NCBI GenBank assembly: GCA_019309685.1
Contig: JAFDFT010000089.1
Coordinates: 1 to 7,937 of the forward strand
Length of the DNA stretch: 7,937 bases
Origin: Deltaproteobacteria bacterium
Lineage (GTDB): Bacteria; Desulfobacterota; Desulfobacteria; Desulfobacterales; JAABPS01
Direction: 5' to 3'
The stretch's first letter is position 1. Each line of letters opens with the position of its first letter. The translations under genes were made by a program, and so were the position numbers. This document shows positions 5,721-7,937 of this stretch, piece after piece. A model generated the notes under the pieces. It ran no database searches. It was not told the origin of the DNA and saw only the letters and a list, made by a program, of their open reading frames with translations.

Positions 5721-6509
5721 TTAAAGGCTTTCTTCTATATCAAACAACTCACATGTATTTTTCCATATCTGATCTGCCAAAGAGCCGGGATCTTCTTTTA
5801 TCACTTCCGCGAGTTTTAAGAAAACTGATTTGACAAACGCCGGTTCATTTCGCCTGGTTTTGTTTTTTTCCGGCGCGGGCGTCAGGTAAGGGGCGTCTGT
5901 TTCAATGAGAAGCCGGTCTACGGGGATGTGAGGAACCAGCCCGCGCAATTCAGCGCCTCTGGTTTTTATGGTCAAAATCCCAGTGATGCCGATATAAAAT
6001 CCCAGATCAAGATATTTAGAAAGCTCAGTTTTGTTTCCGCTAAAACAGTGAACGACCCCTTTCCTGTCATTTCCTGGATTTTCCTTCAGGATATCAAGAA
6101 GACGGCCGTTTGAATCTCTTTCATGGAAAATGACGGGCAGATTGAGTTCATCCGCGATTTCAAGCTGCCGCGCAAACCACTTCTCCTGGTCTTCTTTTGG
6201 TGAATACATACGGTTAAAATCAAGGCCTGTTTCACCCCACGCCTTCACCTTCGAACTTTTGGCTAGATTTCGAAGGGTTTCCAGTGCTGAATCAGTGCAA
6301 TTGCTGGCATCATGGGGATGCACACCCACAGACGCAAAAATTCCTGTATAAGATTCTGCCAGGGAAACCGCCTTTTGGGAACTCTTCTTATTTATCCCCA
6401 CGATCATTATCCGGACAACGCCATTATCTTCGGCAGATTTTATAACATTTTCAATATCTTTGCTATACGATTTATCATCGAGGTGACAGTGGCTGTCGAA
6501 TAGTTTCAT
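5721..6509 (-). CDS. tatD: TatD-family metal-dependent hydrolase (DNase-like)
   Basis: The 262-residue protein has the normal length and all the metal-site motifs of the TatD/YcfH branch of the amidohydrolase superfamily: H7-C-H9-L-D11 at the start, SVGVHPHD (60-67), E93 in WGETGLDF, H129 in PVIFHERD, H154 in VVHCFSG, and D205 in ETDAPYLTP, followed by RRNEP. Family members are two-metal TIM-barrel enzymes with 3'-5' DNA/RNA exonuclease or D-aminoacyl-tRNA deacylase-type activity, acting in the cytoplasm. The symbol is given at family level; ycfH is an equal possibility. AAGGA lies 5 bases before the ATG, supporting the start. The gene converges with the GNAT fragment (39 bp between stops, without an obvious shared terminator) and is divergent from nfnA. 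A 120-bp palindrome begins 26 bp upstream of its start and could affect its leader. Confidence 0.93.
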   Translation of the reverse strand: MKLFDSHCHLDDKSYSKDIENVIKSAEDNGVVRIMIVGINKKSSQKAVSLAESYTGIFASVGVHPHDASNCTDSALETLRNLAKSSKVKAWGETGLDFNRMYSPKEDQEKWFARQLEIADELNLPVIFHERDSNGRLLDILKENPGNDRKGVVHCFSGNKTELSKYLDLGFYIGITGILTIKTRGAELRGLVPHIPVDRLLIETDAPYLTPAPEKNKTRRNEPAFVKSVFLKLAEVIKEDPGSLADQIWKNTCELFDIEESL

Positions 6510-6534
6510 AAGTATCCTTAAATTTTAAGACATA

Positions 6535-6654
6535 AAAAATCTACTTTTTGCCCAATTTCTGTGTCATGCTCAAATTTCAATCCTCGAAATACTACATGTA
6601 TTCCTGCGGTTAAAATTTTCGCCTTCCTTGAACTTGAACAAAAATTAGATTTTT
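6535..6654. repeat. 120-bp nested palindrome between tatD and nfnA
   Basis: The outer 21-bp arms (6535-6555 and 6634-6654) agree in inverted orientation at 18 of 21 positions, with the shared core AAAATTAGATTTTT-like at the tips. The inner arms (6568-6592 and 6598-6622) agree at 17 of 25. The centre is the self-complementary TACATGTA (6593-6600). Both pairs share a centre near 6595. This fills the first third of the gene-free interval 6510-6860. Divergent mismatches spread along both arms suggest an old dispersed element or a selected structure rather than a recent insertion. Confidence 0.65.
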
Positions 6655-6705
6655 CAAAGTTCTAATATTATATTGTGAACAGCAAAGGCGTTTACCATCG
6701 AAAAC

Positions 6706-6746
6706 AGAGAATTTCAATCTTTTTACCTTGATATTAGAGAATTTCA
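6706..6746 (+). promoter_or_regulatory. Two AGAGAATTTCA direct repeats, 30 bp apart
   Basis: The 11-mer AGAGAATTTCA occurs at 6706-6716 and 6736-6746. The 30-bp period is close to three turns of the helix, so both copies face the same side, as expected for cooperative binding of one regulator. They lie 115-155 bp upstream of nfnA. Confidence 0.35.
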
Positions 6747-6767
6747 TTGATATGTGTTTTCGCTTGG

Positions 6768-6813
6768 TTGAACGGTTCATTCGGGCAGGATATTTGAACA
6801 GTTAAACAAATAT
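6768..6813 (+). promoter_or_regulatory. Candidate promoter and ATATTTG-N10-CAAATAT dyad before nfnA
   Basis: TTGAAC (6768-6773) and TATTTG (6791-6796) are 17 bases apart and could be a weak sigma-70 promoter. The -10-like box lies inside a perfect 7-bp inverted repeat, ATATTTG (6790-6796) and CAAATAT (6807-6813), with a 10-base spacer. A protein bound there would overlap the transcription start and could repress it. The boxes fit the consensus poorly, so the dyad is the firmer observation. Confidence 0.3.
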
Positions 6814-6860
6814 GATTTCGGGAACTTATAAGGTAATAATTATATACGGAGGTTATACAT

Positions 6861-7697
6861 ATGTTTAAGATTGTTAAACGGGAAGAAATGGCGGAAGGGA
6901 CGGTAATATTAAATGAAATAGAAGCGCCCCTGATTGCTAAAAAGGCGAAGCCCGGTCAGTTTGTTATTCTCAAAGCCAATGAAACAGGAGAGCGTATTCC
7001 CCTGACCATGGCAGATACTGATCCGGAAAATGGAACGATAACAATAATTTATATGATTGTTGGAAAATCTACCGCGCTGTTCAAAACCCTGAAAGAGGGT
7101 GAGGGATATCTGGATGTTATTGGTCCTTTAGGCGCTCCAACACATCTTGAAAAGGTCGGCAAAGTCGTTTGCGTGGGCGGCGGTACAGGTGTAGCTGTTT
7201 TGCATCCCATTACCAGAGCCCTCAAAGAGGTTGGCAATGATGTTACTTGCATCATCGGCGCGAGAACAAAGGATTTGCTCATCCTTGAAGATCAAATGAA
7301 AGCAGCGTCCAATGATTTCAAAGTATGTACGGATGACGGGTCATATGGGCATCATGGTTTTGTGACAGATGTTTTAAAAGAAGTGCTGGAACAAAATGAT
7401 ATAAAACTTGTGGTTGCTATTGGCCCGGTTCCAATGATGAAAGCTGTATCCAACATCACAAAAGAGCTTGGTGTAAAGACGATGGTGAGTTTGAACCCGA
7501 TTATGATCGACGGAACCGGAATGTGCGGAGGATGCCGTGTTTCGGTTGGTGGGAAGACAAAATTCGCGTGCGTGGATGGACCCGAGTTTGACGGCCATGA
7601 GGTTGACTTTGATGAGTTGATGATGCGGCTTCAGGCGTATGCTGAGGAAGAGAAAAGATCATATGACGAACACTGCAATTTAACCCAAGCCAAATAG
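6861..7697 (+). CDS. nfnA: NADH-dependent ferredoxin:NADP+ oxidoreductase subunit A (NfnA)
   Basis: The 278-residue protein has the layout of the small NfnAB/SudAB flavin subunit: an N-terminal FAD-binding beta-barrel with R46-I-P-L-T (the RxPL[ST] flavin motif), a nucleotide-binding domain starting at VVCVGGGTGVAVLHP (102-116), and a C-terminal [2Fe-2S] site. In the last, D217 in MIDGTGMCGGC and C222, C225 and C237 fit the one-Asp, three-Cys ligation described for NfnA. With NfnB it forms a cytoplasmic, electron-bifurcating transhydrogenase that balances NADH, NADPH and reduced ferredoxin in anaerobes. CGGAGG (6847-6852), 8 bases upstream, fixes the start. nfnB follows after 33 bp on the same strand, so the pair is an operon. 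Close relatives annotated as sulfide dehydrogenase (SudB) or dihydroorotate dehydrogenase electron-transfer subunit share the fold; the adjacent NfnB-like gene favours Nfn. Confidence 0.93.
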   Translation: MFKIVKREEMAEGTVILNEIEAPLIAKKAKPGQFVILKANETGERIPLTMADTDPENGTITIIYMIVGKSTALFKTLKEGEGYLDVIGPLGAPTHLEKVGKVVCVGGGTGVAVLHPITRALKEVGNDVTCIIGARTKDLLILEDQMKAASNDFKVCTDDGSYGHHGFVTDVLKEVLEQNDIKLVVAIGPVPMMKAVSNITKELGVKTMVSLNPIMIDGTGMCGGCRVSVGGKTKFACVDGPEFDGHEVDFDELMMRLQAYAEEEKRSYDEHCNLTQAK

Positions 7698-7730
7698 AAG
7701 GTTGGTAGGTAATTTGTTACGGAGGATGAT

Positions 7731-7937
7731 ATGACAGAACAAGCTGAGAAAAAGGAAAAGAAAGGAAAGATCCCAAGACAGTCGATGCCCGAACAGGCCC
7801 CGGACGTGAGGGCAAAGAATTTTGAGGAAGTGCCATTGGGTCAAAGTCCTGAAGCTGCCATGCTGGAAGCTGAAAGATGTATTCAATGTAAAAAGCCTTC
7901 ATGCGTGGAGGGTTGTCCAGTGGAAGTTGATATTCCC
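7731..7937 (+). CDS. nfnB: NfnB / glutamate-synthase-small-subunit-like, N-terminal part (runs off window)
   Basis: The first 69 codons are open to the last base of the window. GGAGG (7721-7725) stands 5 bases before ATG 7731. After a Lys/Glu-rich start (EKKEKKGKIPRQSMPEQ) comes the [4Fe-4S]-binding pattern C50-I-Q-C53-K-K-P-S-C58-V-E-G-C62-P, with R49 before it, which is the typical N-terminal cluster motif of NfnB and the small subunit of glutamate synthase. The flavin and NADPH domains would lie beyond the window. Position right after nfnA identifies it as the partner subunit rather than GltD. In the Nfn complex this subunit carries the bifurcating FAD and the NADP(H) site. A second ATG at 7726 is in another frame and too close to the ribosome site. 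Confidence 0.9.
   Translation, partial: MTEQAEKKEKKGKIPRQSMPEQAPDVRAKNFEEVPLGQSPEAAMLEAERCIQCKKPSCVEGCPVEVDIP

Overview
The window looks like a chromosomal segment of an anaerobic, moderately AT-rich Gram-negative bacterium, most likely a sulfate-reducer-like member of Desulfobacterota (Desulfobacterales type). The support is indirect: an NfnA/NfnB electron-bifurcating transhydrogenase pair, a good sigma-54 promoter, a Tat-exported sulfatase, and long intergenic palindromes of a style I associate from memory with that group. No 16S or other phylogenetic marker is present, so this assignment is an inference.

Layout. Positions 1-480 (+) hold the C-terminal part of a beta-lactamase-fold serine hydrolase. 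A gene-free stretch (481-972) carries weak hairpins and a 334-bp nested imperfect inverted repeat. On the minus strand, 2948-973 is a two-gene unit: a Tat-exported Cys-type sulfatase whose frame is cut by one in-frame TAA, and a four-helix membrane protein whose ATG overlaps the sulfatase's original stop. Another gene-free stretch (2949-3515) holds a second nested palindrome, a GC-rich hairpin in the sulfatase leader, a perfect 8-bp dyad and a REP-like hairpin. Next on the plus strand are an alpha/beta hydrolase (3546-4442), a small STAS/SpoIIAA-like protein behind a sigma-54 promoter (4686-5048), and the C-terminal half of a GNAT acetyltransferase (5367-5681) whose N-terminal half survives only as broken-frame remnants upstream. 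A TatD-family metal-dependent hydrolase (6509-5721, minus) is divergent from nfnA (6861-7697, plus). nfnB follows nfnA and runs off the end of the window. The tatD/nfnA intergenic region contains a third, 120-bp palindrome plus candidate operator repeats.

How the genes relate. Only two groups look functionally tied: sulfatase plus membrane protein (translationally coupled), and nfnA-nfnB (two subunits of one FAD/Fe-S enzyme that couples NADH, NADPH and ferredoxin pools). The other genes are single units with their own control regions. I see no defence system, CRISPR array, transposase, tRNA or rRNA. The most unusual content is non-coding or decayed: three long concentric palindromes of unrelated sequence, an otherwise intact sulfatase with one nonsense codon, and a half-decayed acetyltransferase. 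I did not find a convincing undescribed multi-gene system.
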